Under the pieces are notes generated by a model that ran no database searches, was not told the origin of the DNA, and saw only the letters and a list, made by a program, of their open reading frames with translations. The position numbers and the translations under genes are program-made. This document shows positions 8,734 through 17,481 of a stretch of 64,000 bases of DNA, one piece after another; position 1 is the first letter of the stretch, and every line of letters starts with the position of its first letter. Source of the DNA: Streptomyces sp. AC550_RSS872 (GTDB lineage Bacteria > Actinomycetota > Actinomycetes > Streptomycetales > Streptomycetaceae); NCBI RefSeq assembly GCF_019049285.1, contig NZ_JAGMUL010000169.1:62001-126000 (forward strand), in the 5' to 3' direction.

Positions 8734-9738
8734 GTGCGCCGACGCTCACTTCTCATCGCCGTACCCGCAGGAATGGTCACGCTCGCCGCATGCGGCGATG
8801 ACAAGGACGACAAGGCGAGTGACAGTGCGTCGCCCTCGGCTCCGGCGACATCGGCGGTTCCGTCGCCGAAGATCGTGGACGGTCCGCTGCCGGCGATCAC
8901 CGCGGGCACGAAGTTCGGGGAGAAGCCGACGGTCGCCAAGGGCAGCGGCGATCCGTCGAAGGACCTGGCGGTCAAGACGGTCATCGCGGGCAACGGCAAG
9001 ACGGTGGCGGAGAACGACTTCGTCGTGGCCAACTATCTCGGGCAGATCTGGGCCACCGGCAAGTCCTTCGACAACTCCTACGACACCAAGAAGCCGCTGC
9101 TCATCAAGCTCGCCGAGGGCAGTGTCATCGCCGGCTGGCGGTACGGCCTGGCGGGGCGCAAGGCGGGCAGCCGCGTCCAGATGGCCATTCCGCCGACCTG
9201 GGGGTATGGCCCGCAGGGCAACGCGGACGCGGGGATCAAGGGCACCGACACGCTGGTCTTCGTCATCGATGTCCAGGAGGCGTTCAACGCCAAGAGTTCG
9301 GCGAAGGGCGAGGCCGTCGCCCAGGACGACGCCGATCTGCCGAAGGTCGGCACGAACACCGACGGCAAGGCGCCCTCCCTGACCGTCCCCAAGACGGACG
9401 CGCCGACGAAGCTGGTGACGGCGTATGTCCTGGAGGGCGACGGTGCCGAGGTCAAGGCGGAGCAGACCGTCCTGTGCCAGTTCAAGGGCGTGGTCTGGGA
9501 CAGCGGCAAGGAGTTCGAGTCGAGCTACCGGCAGGGACAGCTGAGCCAGTTCGCGCTGCCCCAGATGGAGCAGGTCGTGAAGGGCCTGGCGCAGGGTTTG
9601 AGGGGTAAGAAGGTGGGCAGCCGGGTGCTGGTCGTCGTACCCCCGGACCTGGCCTACGGCGACACCCCGCCGAGTGGCGGTGTCATCAAGAAGGGCTCCA
9701 CGCTGGTCTTCTCGGTCGACATCCTGGCGGCGATGTAG
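8734..9738 (+). CDS. Secreted FKBP-type peptidyl-prolyl isomerase lipoprotein, two FKBP domains
   Basis: The GTG at 8734 gives a signal peptide (RRRSLLIAVPAGMVTLAAC) ending in an LAAC lipobox, so the protein should be lipid-anchored outside the membrane. After a Ser/Ala/Pro-rich linker there are two FKBP domains: about residues 70-180 (VVANYLGQIWATGKSFDNSY to TLVFVIDVQEAF) and 220-334 (VLCQFKGVVWDSGKEFESSY to TLVFSVDILAAM). FKBPs isomerise Xaa-Pro bonds and often act as chaperones. The gene is followed 58 bases later by a single-domain cytoplasmic FKBP. Both lie between pafA and pafBC, but a terminator precedes them. Confidence 0.9.
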   Translation: MRRRSLLIAVPAGMVTLAACGDDKDDKASDSASPSAPATSAVPSPKIVDGPLPAITAGTKFGEKPTVAKGSGDPSKDLAVKTVIAGNGKTVAENDFVVANYLGQIWATGKSFDNSYDTKKPLLIKLAEGSVIAGWRYGLAGRKAGSRVQMAIPPTWGYGPQGNADAGIKGTDTLVFVIDVQEAFNAKSSAKGEAVAQDDADLPKVGTNTDGKAPSLTVPKTDAPTKLVTAYVLEGDGAEVKAEQTVLCQFKGVVWDSGKEFESSYRQGQLSQFALPQMEQVVKGLAQGLRGKKVGSRVLVVVPPDLAYGDTPPSGGVIKKGSTLVFSVDILAAM

Positions 9739-9796
9739 CCCGGTCCGGATGTAAGACTGTGCTGTTGCCTTTCCACAAGAAGCAGGAGCGTAAGAC

Positions 9797-10168
9797 GTGA
9801 GCATCGACAAGCCCGAGATCGACTTCCCGGGCGGCGAGCCCCCGGCGGACCTCGAGATCAAGGACATCTGGGAGGGCGACGGCGCGGTTGCGCAGGCGGG
9901 CCAGACCGTCACCGTGCACTACGTGGGTGTCGCCTTCAGCACGGGCGAGGAGTTCGACGCGAGCTGGAACCGCGGTACGCCGTTCCGTTTCCCGCTCGGT
10001 GGCGGCCGTGTCATCAAGGGCTGGGACCAGGGCGTGCAGGGCATGAAGGTCGGTGGCCGTCGCCAGCTGACCATCCCGGCCCACCTCGCCTACGGCAACC
10101 AGAGCCCGACTCCCGCGATCAAGCCCGGCGAGACCCTGATCTTCGTGGTCGACCTGCTCGGCGTCTGA
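9797..10168 (+). CDS. Cytoplasmic FKBP-type peptidyl-prolyl isomerase
   Basis: A compact 123-residue single-domain FKBP without a signal peptide. The key blocks are present: VTVHYVGVAFSTGEEFDASW, GGGRVIKGWDQGVQGMKVGGRR, IPAHLAYG and ETLIFVVDLLGV, which outline the FK506-binding and active-site pocket. The GTG start follows AGGAGCG. A strong hairpin closes the unit at 10238. Length and motifs match the common Streptomyces cytoplasmic FKBP. Confidence 0.93.
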   Translation: MSIDKPEIDFPGGEPPADLEIKDIWEGDGAVAQAGQTVTVHYVGVAFSTGEEFDASWNRGTPFRFPLGGGRVIKGWDQGVQGMKVGGRRQLTIPAHLAYGNQSPTPAIKPGETLIFVVDLLGV

Positions 10169-10237
10169 TCGTCGTGTCCGACGGTCGCTTCCGGTCGGCG
10201 CACGGTTGATCGGCGTACGACCGGACCCGACTACCTG

Positions 10238-10265
10238 GGGCCCATGCCTGTCCGGGCATGGGCCC
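10238..10265 (+). terminator. Terminator after the FKBP pair
   Basis: GGGCCCATGCC pairs perfectly with GGCATGGGCCC over a 6-base loop, followed by TCGGCTTTT. It lies between the FKBP gene and pafB. Confidence 0.82.
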
Positions 10266-10339
10266 TCGGCTTTTGCCAGGCCACCGCGGAGCGGTACGGT
10301 CATCGTCCGTAAGCACCATAGGGAAGGCGAAGGGCGTCG

Positions 10340-11293
10340 ATGGCCATTGCCAAGGCCGAGCGGCTCATGAACCTGGCGCTGTGTCTGCTCGGGACGCGGC
10401 GGCCACTGAGCAAGCGCGAGCTGCGTGAGTCCATCGAGGCCTATCTGGAGGCCGGCTCCGACGACTCCTTCAACCGGATGTTCGAGCGCGACAAGGATGA
10501 TCTGCGCGAGCTCGGCCTGGTCATCGAGACGGTGGAGAACCTGGACGGCGAGGTCGGCTATCTGGCCCGCCGGGACAGCAACCGCCTCCCGCCCATCACC
10601 CTGGACGCCGAGGAGGCCGCCGCTCTGGGGCTGGCCGCGAAGGTGTGGCAGCAGGTCCGGCTCGCGGGCGCGGCCAGCGGCGCCCTGCAGAAGCTGCGCG
10701 CGGCCGGGCTGCCCGAGGATGTCGACCCGTACGAGGCGCATGGCGCGCTGGAGCCTCGTATCCCGGTGCACGAGGCCGCGTTCGAGCCGCTGATGCTGGC
10801 CTGCCGCGACCGTCGCCCCGTCCTCTTCGACTACCGCAAGGCCACCGCCGCCCGCCCCGAACCCCGGCATGTCGAGCCGTGGGCGCTGGAGTGCTGGCGC
10901 GGCCACTGGTATCTGGCGGGCTGGGACCGTGACCGCGGCGCCGAGCGGGTGTTCCGGCTGTCGCGGATCACGGGCAAGGTGCGTTCGCGGGGCGCGCGGT
11001 TCACCGCGCCGGTCCCCGATGTCGTCACCGTGCGGGAGACCGTGGCGAGTTGGGCGGGGGAGACCGCCGACCGCTCCGCGCTGATCCGGCTGCGTACGGA
11101 CGCCGGGTACCCCCTTCGGGCGAAGGCCACGGCGGTGCGGGAACTCGGGGACGGCTGGGACGAGTTGGAGATTCCGTACGGCCACGGGCTGGATGCGTGG
11201 CTGGTGGAGTTCGGGCCCGATGTGGTGGTCCTGGAGCCCGCGGAGCTGCGGGCCGACGTGGTGGACCGGCTGCGTGCCGTGGCCAAGGGCTGA
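10340..11293 (+). CDS. pafB: WYL-domain regulator PafB
   Basis: A 317-residue protein with an N-terminal winged-helix part (residues 1-65, AERLMNLALCLLGTRRPLSKRELRE) and a central WYL domain (HVEPWALECWRGHWYLAGWDRDR, about residues 175-197) followed by a WCX C-terminal extension. In mycobacteria PafB and PafC act together as the main RecA/LexA-independent transcription activator of the DNA-damage response. pafC starts 19 bases after the stop, so the two are cotranscribed. They keep company with pafA but are separated from it here by two FKBP genes and two terminators. Confidence 0.92.
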   Translation: MAIAKAERLMNLALCLLGTRRPLSKRELRESIEAYLEAGSDDSFNRMFERDKDDLRELGLVIETVENLDGEVGYLARRDSNRLPPITLDAEEAAALGLAAKVWQQVRLAGAASGALQKLRAAGLPEDVDPYEAHGALEPRIPVHEAAFEPLMLACRDRRPVLFDYRKATAARPEPRHVEPWALECWRGHWYLAGWDRDRGAERVFRLSRITGKVRSRGARFTAPVPDVVTVRETVASWAGETADRSALIRLRTDAGYPLRAKATAVRELGDGWDELEIPYGHGLDAWLVEFGPDVVVLEPAELRADVVDRLRAVAKG

Positions 11294-11312
11294 GGGGGAG
11301 CGGAGCGACACA

Positions 11313-12329
11313 GTGGCAGGCAAACCGGTTCGACCCGTCAACGCCATCGACCAGACCCGGCGGATGCTCTCCCTGGTGACGTATCTGAGGGAGCGTCCCG
11401 GTGCCCGCGTCGAGGACGTCGCACGTGCCTTCGGCATCTCCGAGGACGAGCTGGTCTCGGACCTCGACGTGCTGCCCATGTGCGGCACCAGCTTCCGCGG
11501 CGGCGATCTGCTCGACATCGACACCGACGGCGAACGCATCTGGTGGCACAACCCCGACGACGTCGCCGAGCCACTGCGGCTCGCCGCCGACGAGGCCACC
11601 GCGCTGCTGGTGGCCGCCCGGGCCGTGTCCACGCTGCCCGGGCTGCGCGAGAGCGACCGGCAGGCGCTGCTGCGGGCGACCGCCAAGGTGGAGGCAGCGG
11701 CCGGGGAGGCGGCCGGCGCCAGCTCCCGGCTGTCGGTGACCTTCGAGGCCGAGGGCGGCGTCTTCGCCGACGTCGACCGGGCGATCTCCGAGCGGCGGCG
11801 GCTGTGGATCCGCTACTACTCACCCGCCCGGGACGAGGTCACCGAGCGTGAGATCGACCCGATCCGACTCGTCAGCGTCGGCCACACCTACGTCGAGGCC
11901 TGGTGCCGGCGCTCCGAGGCGCGTCGCACCTTCCGGCTCGACCGGGTCGCCGAGATCAAGATCCTGGACGAGCCGTCCGCGCCGCCCGAGGTCGAGCTGC
12001 GGGACCTGTCGGAGGGGCTGGTACAGCCCGCAGCGGAGGATCCCGAGGTCGTCGTCGAGGTCGGGCCCGGCGGACGCTGGGTTGCCGAGTACTACCCGCA
12101 CGACAGCGCCGATGAGCTGGCGGACGGCGGGCTGCGTATCACTCTGCGTACCCCCGACCCCGCGTCGCTGCGGCGCCTGGCGCTCCGGCTCGGACGTGAC
12201 GGCCGTATCGTCTCGCCCACCGAGCTGGCCGACAGCGCCCGGCAGGCGGCCCGCGAGGCGCTGGCGGCGTACGACGGGGTCGAGACGCGAGGCGCTCACG
12301 GGGCGCACTCGATACCGGACGGGCAGTAG
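11313..12329 (+). CDS. pafC: WYL-domain regulator PafC
   Basis: The partner of PafB. The GTG at 11313 gives a 338-residue protein with a helix-turn-helix start (TRRMLSLVTYLRERPGARVEDVARAFGISEDEL) and a WYL domain near residues 150-220 (RIRYYSPARDEVTEREIDPIRLV, then GHTYVEAWCRRSEARRTFRLDRV). It is 31% longer at neither end than usual family members as far as can be judged by eye. GGGGGAGCGGAG lies upstream of the start and the gene is 19 bases from pafB. No terminator is obvious before the next small gene. Confidence 0.92.
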   Translation: MAGKPVRPVNAIDQTRRMLSLVTYLRERPGARVEDVARAFGISEDELVSDLDVLPMCGTSFRGGDLLDIDTDGERIWWHNPDDVAEPLRLAADEATALLVAARAVSTLPGLRESDRQALLRATAKVEAAAGEAAGASSRLSVTFEAEGGVFADVDRAISERRRLWIRYYSPARDEVTEREIDPIRLVSVGHTYVEAWCRRSEARRTFRLDRVAEIKILDEPSAPPEVELRDLSEGLVQPAAEDPEVVVEVGPGGRWVAEYYPHDSADELADGGLRITLRTPDPASLRRLALRLGRDGRIVSPTELADSARQAAREALAAYDGVETRGAHGAHSIPDGQ

Positions 12330-12397
12330 CACAGGCCGGCGGGACAGGCAGCTCGGCAGGCAGTGGGACAAGCGGTGCGACAGGCGGGAGCAGGACT

Positions 12398-12691
12398 TTG
12401 AGCGAGTCGGCGACGTCCGGGGTGCGGGAAGTGACGGTGGCGTCCGCGTTCGCCGGGATGAGAAGCGTCTCCCCGGTGCTGTTCAAGGCGGGCTGCCCGG
12501 ACTGCCGGGGCCGTTTCGAGCTCACCGCGGGCGCCCTTCGACTCGCCATCGGCGCGACCAGCCGTACGACGTTCTACTCCTTCACCTGTCCCGAGTGCGG
12601 CGCGTCCGTCCGCAAGCCGGCGGGGGAGCGGATCGTCGAGCTGCTGACGGGCGGCGGGGTCAGCACCCTGCGGCTGCACTCCACGCTGTAG
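12398..12691 (+). CDS. Small zinc-ribbon-like protein
   Basis: A 97-residue protein with two CxxC pairs (CPDCRGRF, residues 33-36, and CPECGAS) 29 or so residues apart, enough for one zinc ribbon. Otherwise it is unrecognised. The TTG start at 12398 has GGGAGCAGGAC just upstream; a GTG at 12422 could also serve. It follows pafC by 68 bases and is followed by a small membrane protein, an order I recall from other Streptomyces, so it is likely real. No function is assigned. Confidence 0.7.
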   Translation: MSESATSGVREVTVASAFAGMRSVSPVLFKAGCPDCRGRFELTAGALRLAIGATSRTTFYSFTCPECGASVRKPAGERIVELLTGGGVSTLRLHSTL

Positions 12692-12711
12692 GACGGTCTA
12701 GGCTCGGCGTC

Positions 12712-12906
12712 ATGTTCTGGCCGATGTTCGCGGTAGCTGTGGGTTTTCTGGGTCTCGTGGTGCTCGGCGTGCTCGCCGTGCGGGTCTTCCTGGAGGCACA
12801 GCGCCTCGGCCGGCAGGTCACGGACTCCGCGCGACGCATCAGCAGCGCGGCGGAGGACCTGGAACGGGCGACCGCGAGTGCGGCCCGGGCTGTGGACTCG
12901 CTGTAG
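12712..12906 (+). CDS. Small single-pass membrane protein
   Basis: A 64-residue protein with one N-terminal membrane helix (FAVAVGFLGLVVLGVLAVRVFL, written in two parts: FAVAVGFLGLVV and LGVLAVRVFL) followed by a charged amphipathic helix rich in Ala, Ser and Arg (QVTDSARRISSAAEDLERATA). The shape recalls DUF948-type proteins but the match is weak. It starts 20 bases after the zinc-ribbon gene and precedes tatA by about 260 bases. Function unknown. Confidence 0.65.
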   Translation: MFWPMFAVAVGFLGLVVLGVLAVRVFLEAQRLGRQVTDSARRISSAAEDLERATASAARAVDSL

Positions 12907-13164
12907 TTCGCTCAAGGATTCGGTGTGAGAGCTGCGTCGCGTGCGTTTTGGGCCACTTCGCCCTGTCAACTTGCCGCCCCCGCCAGGTACGCTGCGGATT
13001 GCGGCCCCGAGAGCGAGGCGCGGGCCCGCGGACTGGGAGTATGCACAGGGATTGTCTCGCGTTCACCCCTGAGCGTTACGATCGCTGGCAGCACGGTGGT
13101 CGGATGAATGTCCGACCTGCCGGGTAATCGGACCATGTCGCCTCGGTGAAGAAGGTATACAGCT

Positions 13165-13455
13165 ATGGGTAGGCTCGGCCCCACCGAGATCATTCTGATC
13201 CTCGTAGTCATCATCCTGCTGTTCGGCGCCAAGAAGCTCCCGGACATGGCCCGTTCCCTCGGCAAGTCGGCTCGCATCCTCAAGAGCGAGGCCAAGGCGA
13301 TGAAGGACGAGGACAAGTCCGCCGCCCCGGCCGACCCGCCGAACAACAACACCGGCGACCAGCAGCCCCCCGCCCAGCGCATCATCCAGGCCGCCCCCGG
13401 CGACGCGACGAACGCTCGCCCGGTCAACGAGCCGACGGACACCACGAAGCGCTGA
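13165..13455 (+). CDS. tatA: Sec-independent translocase subunit TatA
   Basis: TatA forms the oligomeric channel-like part of the twin-arginine export system for folded proteins. The 96-residue protein has a short N-terminal membrane helix (PTEIILILVVIILLFGAKKLP) with the FGAKKLP hinge, an amphipathic helix (DMARSLGKSARILKSEAKAM), and a polar Pro/Asn-rich tail. The ATG follows GAAGAAGG. tatC is 47 bases downstream, so the two are probably cotranscribed. Confidence 0.95.
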   Translation: MGRLGPTEIILILVVIILLFGAKKLPDMARSLGKSARILKSEAKAMKDEDKSAAPADPPNNNTGDQQPPAQRIIQAAPGDATNARPVNEPTDTTKR

Positions 13456-13502
13456 CGCAGGGCCGGTGACCTCCGGCCCGCCGCACGAGATGGGAACGTG
13501 GG

Positions 13503-14432
13503 TTGCTGAAGTCTGCCCGCAAGAAGGAGAAGGATCCCGAGGGGCGGATGCCCCTCGTGGAACACCTTCGTGAGCTCCGCAACCGGCTCGCGAAGGGCAT
13601 GCTGGCGATCACGGTCGTCACCATCGTGGCCGCCTTCTACAACGCGGAACTCATGAAGTTCCTCTCCGATCCGGTGCCTCGCTGTACCACGGGACTCGGT
13701 GAGACCACGGGCGGTGCCTGCGCGGTCGTCGCGTACACCGACCTGCTTTCTCCCTTCACGACCACGGTGAAGGTGAGCCTCATGGCGGGCATCGTTCTGT
13801 CCAGCCCTGTCTGGCTCTATCAGCTGTGGGCGTTCGTCGCCCCGGGTCTGCACAAGAGCGAGCGCAAGTACACGTACTACTTCGTGGCCGCAGCGGTGCC
13901 GCTGTTCTTCGGGGGCGCCTGGCTCGCCTACACGATCATGCCGATCAGCATGCGTGTCCTGCTGGGCATCACGCCCGACGGGTCGGCGAACATCCTGCCG
14001 ATGGACAAGATCCTCGACTTCAGCGTCCGGATGGTGCTTGTCTTCGGTGCGGCCTTCGAGCTTCCCTTGCTCCTGGTCATGCTCAACCTGACGGGCATGG
14101 TGACAGGACGCCGGATGCTCGGCTGGTGGCGCGGCGTCGTGATGGGTGTCTTCGTCTTCGGCGCTGTGGCGACTCCCACCACCGACCCCATCGGCATGAT
14201 GGCTCTCGCCGGCCCGATCGTCATCCTTTACTTCATGGCGGTGGGCTTCTCCATCCTGAACGACCGACGCCGCCGCCGTAACGATCCCGACGCCGAGCTC
14301 GACGACGACGAGGCCTCTGACCTCGATCTGACCCCCGAGAGCATCGACGAGGTCGAGACCGTCTCCGCGAGCCGGGCGCTGCCCGAGCAGGCGAGCACGG
14401 AGCGGGTCAACGGCTACGACGACGTGACCTGA
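13503..14432 (+). CDS. tatC: Sec-independent translocase subunit TatC
   Basis: TatC recognises twin-arginine signal peptides. The 309-residue protein has the conserved cytoplasmic N-terminus (EGRMPLVEHLRELRNRL), six membrane helices, and the FxxAFExP-like segment VFGAAFELPLLLVML at about residue 180. The C-terminus is a long acidic tail (DPDAELDDDEASDLDLTPES). The start is TTG at 13503. Many S. coelicolor-type enzymes use Tat export, so the pair is a housekeeping unit. Confidence 0.95.
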   Translation: MLKSARKKEKDPEGRMPLVEHLRELRNRLAKGMLAITVVTIVAAFYNAELMKFLSDPVPRCTTGLGETTGGACAVVAYTDLLSPFTTTVKVSLMAGIVLSSPVWLYQLWAFVAPGLHKSERKYTYYFVAAAVPLFFGGAWLAYTIMPISMRVLLGITPDGSANILPMDKILDFSVRMVLVFGAAFELPLLLVMLNLTGMVTGRRMLGWWRGVVMGVFVFGAVATPTTDPIGMMALAGPIVILYFMAVGFSILNDRRRRRNDPDAELDDDEASDLDLTPESIDEVETVSASRALPEQASTERVNGYDDVT

Positions 14433-14592
14433 GAACAGATGTCTTGAGGCCGATGCGGCCGGGGCGCCTACGGGGCGCACCCGGTCGCTTTCGCTGTGCG
14501 GCCGTGAGCTGCGGGGATCCCGGGTTCGTCGAGTGCCGATCCGGATAATGATCGTCCTGTTGTCAGTGGCGCCCGGTACGCTCGAAAGCACG

Positions 14593-17400
14593 ATGACAGA
14601 GGACCTCTCACCGGCCGAGCGGTACGCGGCAGCACGCAGGCGCGCTGTCGAGCAGGCCACCGCGCTCGCCTCCTTCCGCGAGATGTACGACTTCGGCCTC
14701 GACCCCTTCCAGATCGAGGCCTGCCAGGCACTCGAGGCGGGCAAGGGCGTACTGGTGGCCGCGCCCACCGGCTCCGGCAAGACGATCGTCGGCGAGTTCG
14801 CCGTCCACCTCGCCCTGATGCAGGGCAAGAAGTGCTTCTACACGACACCCATCAAGGCGCTGTCCAACCAGAAGTACGCCGACCTGTGCCGCCGTTACGG
14901 CGACGGCATGGTCGGTCTGCTCACCGGCGACAACAGCATCAACTCCGACGCCCCGGTGGTCGTGATGACGACCGAGGTGCTGCGGAACATGCTGTACGCC
15001 GGGTCGCAGACCCTCCTCGGCCTCGGCTATGTGGTCATGGACGAGGTGCACTACCTCTCCGACCGCTTCCGCGGCGCCGTATGGGAAGAGGTGATCATCC
15101 ACCTTCCCGAGTCGGTCACGCTCGTCTCACTGTCGGCGACCGTGTCGAACGCCGAGGAGTTCGGCGACTGGCTCGACACCGTCCGCGGTGACACCGAGGT
15201 GATCGTCTCCGAGCACCGGCCCGTACCCCTGTTCCAGCACGTGCTCGCCGGACGCCGGATGTACGACCTGTTCGAGGAGGGCGAGGGCAGCAAGAAGGCG
15301 GTCAACCCCGACCTCATGCGGCTGGCCCGGATGGAGGCCACCCGACCGTCGTACCAGGACCGCAGACGCGGCCGGAACATGCGCGAGGCCGACCGGGAGC
15401 GAGAGCGCAGACAGCGCTCCCGGGTGTGGACGCCGGGGCGCCCCGAGGTCATCGAACGCCTCGACGCCGAGGGGCTGCTGCCCGCCATCACCTTCATCTT
15501 CAGCCGCGCCGCGTGCGAGGCCGCCGTACAGCAGTGCCTGTACGCCGGGCTCAGGCTGAACGACGACGAGGCGCGGGAGAAGGTGCGGGCCCTCGTCGAG
15601 GAGCGCACCGCGGCCATCCCGTCCGAGGATCTGCATGTCCTTGGCTACTACGAATGGCTGGAAGGCCTGGAGCGCGGCATAGCCGCTCACCACGCGGGCA
15701 TGTTGCCGACCTTCAAGGAGGTCGTCGAGGAACTGTTCGTCCGCGGCCTGGTGAAGGCCGTGTTCGCCACCGAGACGCTGGCGCTGGGCATCAACATGCC
15801 CGCCCGGTCAGTGGTGTTGGAGAAGCTCGTCAAGTGGAACGGCGAGCAGCACGCCGACATCACCCCCGGTGAGTACACGCAGCTGACCGGCCGTGCGGGC
15901 CGCCGCGGCATCGACGTCGAGGGCCACGCCGTGGTGCTGTGGCAGCGCGGCTCCAGCCCCGAGCACCTCGCGGGACTGGCAGGTACGCGCACGTACCCGC
16001 TGAAGTCCAGCTTCAAGCCGTCGTACAACATGGCGGTCAACCTGGTCGAGCAGTTCGGCCGGCACCGTTCGCGCGAACTGCTGGAGACGTCGTTCGCGCA
16101 GTTCCAGGCCGACAAGTCGGTCGTCGGGATCTCCCGGCAGGTGCAGCGCAACGAGGAGGGGCTGGAGGGCTACAAGGAGTCCATGACGTGCCACCTCGGC
16201 GACTTCGAGGAGTACGCGCGACTGCGCCGCGAACTCAAGGACCGCGAGACCGAGTTGGCCCGCGAGGGCGCGGCACAGCGGCGCGCGGAGGCCGCCGTCG
16301 CGCTGGAGAAACTCAAGCCGGGCGACGTCATCCATGTGCCGACGGGCAAGTACGCCGGTCTCGCGCTGGTGCTGGACCCCGGTCTGCCCGCCGGCCGGTC
16401 CAACGGCCACCGCGGCTTCGAGCACCACGACGGCCCCCGCCCGCTGGTCCTGACCGCCGAACGGCAGGTCAAGCGGCTGGCGTCCATGGACTTCCCGGTA
16501 CCCGTCGAGGCCTTGGAGCGGATGCGGATCCCCAAGTCCTTCAACCCGCGCTCCCCGCAGTCCCGTCGGGACCTCGCCTCCGCACTGCGCACCAAGGCGG
16601 GGCACATCCCGCCCGAGCGGCACCGCAAGCGGCGCTCCCAGGCGGCGGACGACCGGGAGATCGCCCGCCTGCGCAAGGACATCCGCGCCCACCCCTGCCA
16701 TGGCTGCAACGACCGTGAGGACCACGCCCGTTGGGCCGAGCGCTACCACCGGCTGCTGCGGGACACCTCGCAGCTGGAGCGCCGTATCGAAGGCCGTACG
16801 AACACCATCGCCCGTACGTTTGACCGCATCGTGGCGCTGCTGACCGAGCTGGACTATCTGCGCGGCGACGAGGTCACCGAGCACGGCAAGCGGCTCGCCC
16901 GGCTGTACGGCGAACTCGACCTGCTGGCCAGCGAGTGCCTGCGGGAGCGGGTGTGGGAGGGCCTCGGCCCGGCCGAACTGGCCGCCTGTGTCTCGGCGTT
17001 GGTGTACGAGGCGCGGGTCGGGGACGATGCGATGGCGCCGAAGCTGCCTTCGGGCAAGGCCAAGGCGGCGCTCGGTGAGATGGTGCGGATCTGGGGGCGG
17101 CTCGACGCCCTTGAGGAGGACTTCCGGATCACGCAGAGCGAAGGGGTCGGGCAGCGTGAGCCGGATCTCGGGTTCGCCTGGGCCGCGTACATGTGGGCCA
17201 GCGGCTCGGGGCTCGATGAGGTGCTGCGCGAGGCGGAGATGCCGGCCGGGGACTTCGTGCGGTGGTGCAAGCAGGTGATTGATGTGCTGGGGCAGATCGC
17301 GGCGGCTTCTCCTGCGGAGGGCTCCACTGTGGCCAAGAGTGCGCGTAAGGCTGTTGATGGGTTGCTGCGGGGAGTTGTGGCCTATTCGTCCGTGGGGTGA
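14593..17400 (+). CDS. Ski2/Mtr4-like DEVH-box RNA helicase
   Basis: A 935-residue superfamily 2 helicase, often labelled HelY-like in actinobacteria. It shows Walker A APTGSGKT (about residue 59), the DEVHYLSDRFRG Walker B box, the SATVSNAEEFGDW motif III, and QLTGRAGRRGID motif VI, as in the Ski2/Mtr4 family. After the helicase core comes a long helical region with two Cys-containing stretches (CHGCND, about residue 715) and the DSH-type C-terminal domain. Mtr4-like proteins unwind structured RNA for decay. The ATG at 14593 fits; an upstream in-frame start at 14533 would add 20 residues. It follows tatC by 160 bases. The bacterial role is not known in detail. Confidence 0.9.
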   Translation: MTEDLSPAERYAAARRRAVEQATALASFREMYDFGLDPFQIEACQALEAGKGVLVAAPTGSGKTIVGEFAVHLALMQGKKCFYTTPIKALSNQKYADLCRRYGDGMVGLLTGDNSINSDAPVVVMTTEVLRNMLYAGSQTLLGLGYVVMDEVHYLSDRFRGAVWEEVIIHLPESVTLVSLSATVSNAEEFGDWLDTVRGDTEVIVSEHRPVPLFQHVLAGRRMYDLFEEGEGSKKAVNPDLMRLARMEATRPSYQDRRRGRNMREADRERERRQRSRVWTPGRPEVIERLDAEGLLPAITFIFSRAACEAAVQQCLYAGLRLNDDEAREKVRALVEERTAAIPSEDLHVLGYYEWLEGLERGIAAHHAGMLPTFKEVVEELFVRGLVKAVFATETLALGINMPARSVVLEKLVKWNGEQHADITPGEYTQLTGRAGRRGIDVEGHAVVLWQRGSSPEHLAGLAGTRTYPLKSSFKPSYNMAVNLVEQFGRHRSRELLETSFAQFQADKSVVGISRQVQRNEEGLEGYKESMTCHLGDFEEYARLRRELKDRETELAREGAAQRRAEAAVALEKLKPGDVIHVPTGKYAGLALVLDPGLPAGRSNGHRGFEHHDGPRPLVLTAERQVKRLASMDFPVPVEALERMRIPKSFNPRSPQSRRDLASALRTKAGHIPPERHRKRRSQAADDREIARLRKDIRAHPCHGCNDREDHARWAERYHRLLRDTSQLERRIEGRTNTIARTFDRIVALLTELDYLRGDEVTEHGKRLARLYGELDLLASECLRERVWEGLGPAELAACVSALVYEARVGDDAMAPKLPSGKAKAALGEMVRIWGRLDALEEDFRITQSEGVGQREPDLGFAWAAYMWASGSGLDEVLREAEMPAGDFVRWCKQVIDVLGQIAAASPAEGSTVAKSARKAVDGLLRGVVAYSSVG

Positions 17401-17436
17401 GGGGTTCGTCGGCGGGGGCGGGTTCGTTGTGGCTTG

Positions 17437-17457
17437 TCGCGCAGTTCCCCGCGCCCC
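17437..17457 (+). repeat. Dispersed 21 bp intergenic repeat, copy 1
   Basis: Contains TCGCGCAGTTCCCCGCGCCC, found again at 56098 and 62066 and inverted at 63205. It lies just after the helicase stop in the 81 bases before the convergent helR gene. Copies are preceded by a short T/G-rich stretch. Confidence 0.8.
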
Positions 17458-17481
17458 TACCCGGCTTGCACTCGTCGTGTC

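Noticed and set aside
12966..14828. Long minus-strand frame opposite tatA and tatC
   Set aside because: Shadow frame; tatA and tatC are clear on the plus strand.
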